From NCBI GenBank assembly GCA_934316925.1, contig CAKREC010000068.1:1-6493 (forward strand): a stretch of 6,493 nucleotides of DNA, written 5' to 3'. The notes beneath the pieces are model-generated. The model made no database searches. It was not told the origin of the DNA and worked only from the letters and a program-made list of their open reading frames with translations. Positions 5,621 through 6,493 of this stretch are shown here, piece after piece. The stretch's first letter is position 1; each line of letters opens with the position of its first letter. This DNA is from an uncultured Eubacterium sp. Lineage in GTDB: Bacteria > Bacillota > Clostridia > Lachnospirales > Lachnospiraceae. The position numbers and the translations under genes were made by a program.

Positions 5621-6493
5621 TTATACAAACTGTAGAAAGGCTTCTACAAGTCGATCCAGATAGCTCGCTTTTTTGCAATGATCCATGGCAAGCAGTGGGA
5701 CGGATCCAAGTTCATTATTTTCATAAAAAAAGGTGATATTTCCAATGGTATCTCCTTTTTTTATTGGGGCGGTAAGGGATTTGTCAGAAATTTTATAGGA
5801 TAATTTCCCCTCATCGTAAGGCTCTGTAAATACATAATGGAATTTCTTTGCCGGGTATTGCTGGATTTTCCCAGGAGTACCACCGGTTACGGTTACTTCA
5901 TTAAAGGAAATGGATTCATAATTGCATTCATACAAATGACAATTAGCAAAACCATAATCTAAAAGAGAAGCTGCTTCTGAAAATCGTACTTTATGATCGG
6001 GAGCACCCATGATGACAGCAATCAGGGAAATGCCATTTCTTGTTGCACTGGCACTCAGACAATATTTGGCTTTGCTTGTGGATCCTGTTTTCAGACCGGT
6101 TATCCCTTTGTAGTAACGGACCAGTTTATTGGTGTTGGTCAAGCCAAACTTCGACTCTCCCTTTTTCGTCTTGTGTGTGATCTCATCCATCCATACGGTG
6201 GAATATTTCGATATTTCAGGATGATTTGTCAGCAGCTCCCTGGACATCAGGGCAACATCATATGCGCTGGAGTAATGTCCGGATGTGATGTCATCATCCA
6301 GTCCGCTGCAGTTGATAAAATGGGTGTGTTTCATACCGAGCGACTTTGCCTTTTCATTCATGCGCTCAACAAAAGCGGATTCGGAACCGGCAATTTTTTC
6401 AGCCATAGCAACCGCAGCATCGTTGGCACTTGCAATACTGATACATTTTATCATCGTATTTACGGATTGTTCTTCGTTCGGCTCTAAATACAC
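5621..6493 (-). CDS. D-alanyl-D-alanine carboxypeptidase, S11/PBP5-DacF family, C-terminal part (5' end outside window)
   Basis: The visible 291 codons encode the C-terminal part of a low-molecular-weight penicillin-binding protein that trims the terminal D-Ala from peptidoglycan pentapeptides outside the cell. Counting from the right edge, the SxN motif SAN is at residues 22-24 within ASANDAAVAMAEKIAGS. The KTG motif is at 135-137 (GLKTGSTSKAKYCLSASA). The region from about 175 to 255 is beta-rich, as in the PBP5 C-terminal domain. The last 15 residues (SYLDRLVEAFLQFV) form a short amphipathic helix that may touch the membrane, as in related enzymes; this is inference. The signal peptide and the nucleophile motif SxxK must lie beyond 6493. 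The leftmost visible codon is a GTG inside the gene (VYLEPNEE matches the family's internal LEPGE-type segment), not a start. The stop is TTA (reverse TAA) at 5621-5623, four bases from the purE stop. Which paralogue (dacA, dacB or dacF type) cannot be decided. Confidence 0.92.
   Translation of the reverse strand: MYLEPNEEQSVNTMIKCISIASANDAAVAMAEKIAGSESAFVERMNEKAKSLGMKHTHFINCSGLDDDITSGHYSSAYDVALMSRELLTNHPEISKYSTVWMDEITHKTKKGESKFGLTNTNKLVRYYKGITGLKTGSTSKAKYCLSASATRNGISLIAVIMGAPDHKVRFSEAASLLDYGFANCHLYECNYESISFNEVTVTGGTPGKIQQYPAKKFHYVFTEPYDEGKLSYKISDKSLTAPIKKGDTIGNITFFYENNELGSVPLLAMDHCKKASYLDRLVEAFLQFV
5631..5648. terminator. Weak hairpin at the convergent purE/carboxypeptidase junction
   Basis: TGTAGAA (5631-5637) and TTCTACA (5642-5648) form a perfect 7-base stem with loop AGGC. 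It lies inside the last codons of the minus-strand gene and 15 bases past the purE stop. On neither strand is it followed by a real T-tract (the minus strand continues GTTTGTATAAG), so it is at best a weak bidirectional terminator or mRNA-end stabiliser. No better terminator for purE is seen before 5750. Confidence 0.3.

Noticed and set aside
5993..6487. Plus-strand open frame of 164 residues opposite the carboxypeptidase gene
   Set aside because: It is antisense to the SAN and KTG motif region of a clear S11 peptidase, and its translation resembles no family I know.
6491..6493. GTG at the right edge as the start of a 290-residue carboxypeptidase
   Set aside because: The reading frame is open to the edge, the S11 nucleophile motif and signal peptide are missing, and the first visible residues match an internal family segment, so the gene continues beyond the window.
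1..6493. Search for mobile elements, CRISPR repeats, tRNA genes, phage or defence genes
   Set aside because: Nothing of this kind was seen; the genes are tightly packed housekeeping genes with intact frames and no long direct or inverted repeats.

Overview
The window reads as a chromosomal housekeeping segment from a low-to-mid GC Gram-positive bacterium, most likely a member of the Clostridia and plausibly Lachnospiraceae. This rests on the purine-rich Shine-Dalgarno sites (AGGGGAGG, AGGGAGGA, GGAGG), the rpoD-trmK gene pair, a TGS-uridine kinase fusion protein, a class A type RNase P RNA and an M29 aminopeptidase. The family-level assignment is inference from gene content, not from a database match.

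Layout from left to right: (1) the 3' end of rpoD (major sigma factor, regions 3-4) occupies the first 302 bases; (2) trmK, a tRNA adenine-22 N1-methyltransferase, overlaps the rpoD stop by one base (TAATG); (3) a 548-residue TGS-domain/uridine-kinase-type nucleoside kinase follows after a 48-base gap; (4) rnpB, the catalytic RNA of RNase P, begins 6 bases after the kinase stop and apparently has its own extended -10 promoter inside the kinase's last codons; (5) a hairpin with a poor T-tract separates rnpB from a long (660-residue) M29-family metallo-aminopeptidase with an unrecognised N-terminal domain of about 200 residues; (6) purE, de novo purine synthesis, follows 17 bases later, probably on the same transcript; (7) on the opposite strand and converging on purE with a 4-base gap is the 3' part of a D-alanyl-D-alanine carboxypeptidase gene of the S11 (PBP5/DacF) family, cut by the right edge.

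Functionally, the left part concerns transcription and tRNA maturation (sigma factor, tRNA methylation, RNase P) with a nucleoside kinase set between them. The middle concerns peptide turnover and purine synthesis, and the right end peptidoglycan trimming. Coding density is very high and no mobile element, CRISPR array, tRNA or phage gene is visible. I do not see an undescribed multi-gene system. The least explained pieces are the N-terminal domain of the M29 peptidase, the promoter hidden in the kinase gene, and details of the RNase P RNA (a UGU where the L15 loop usually carries GGU).
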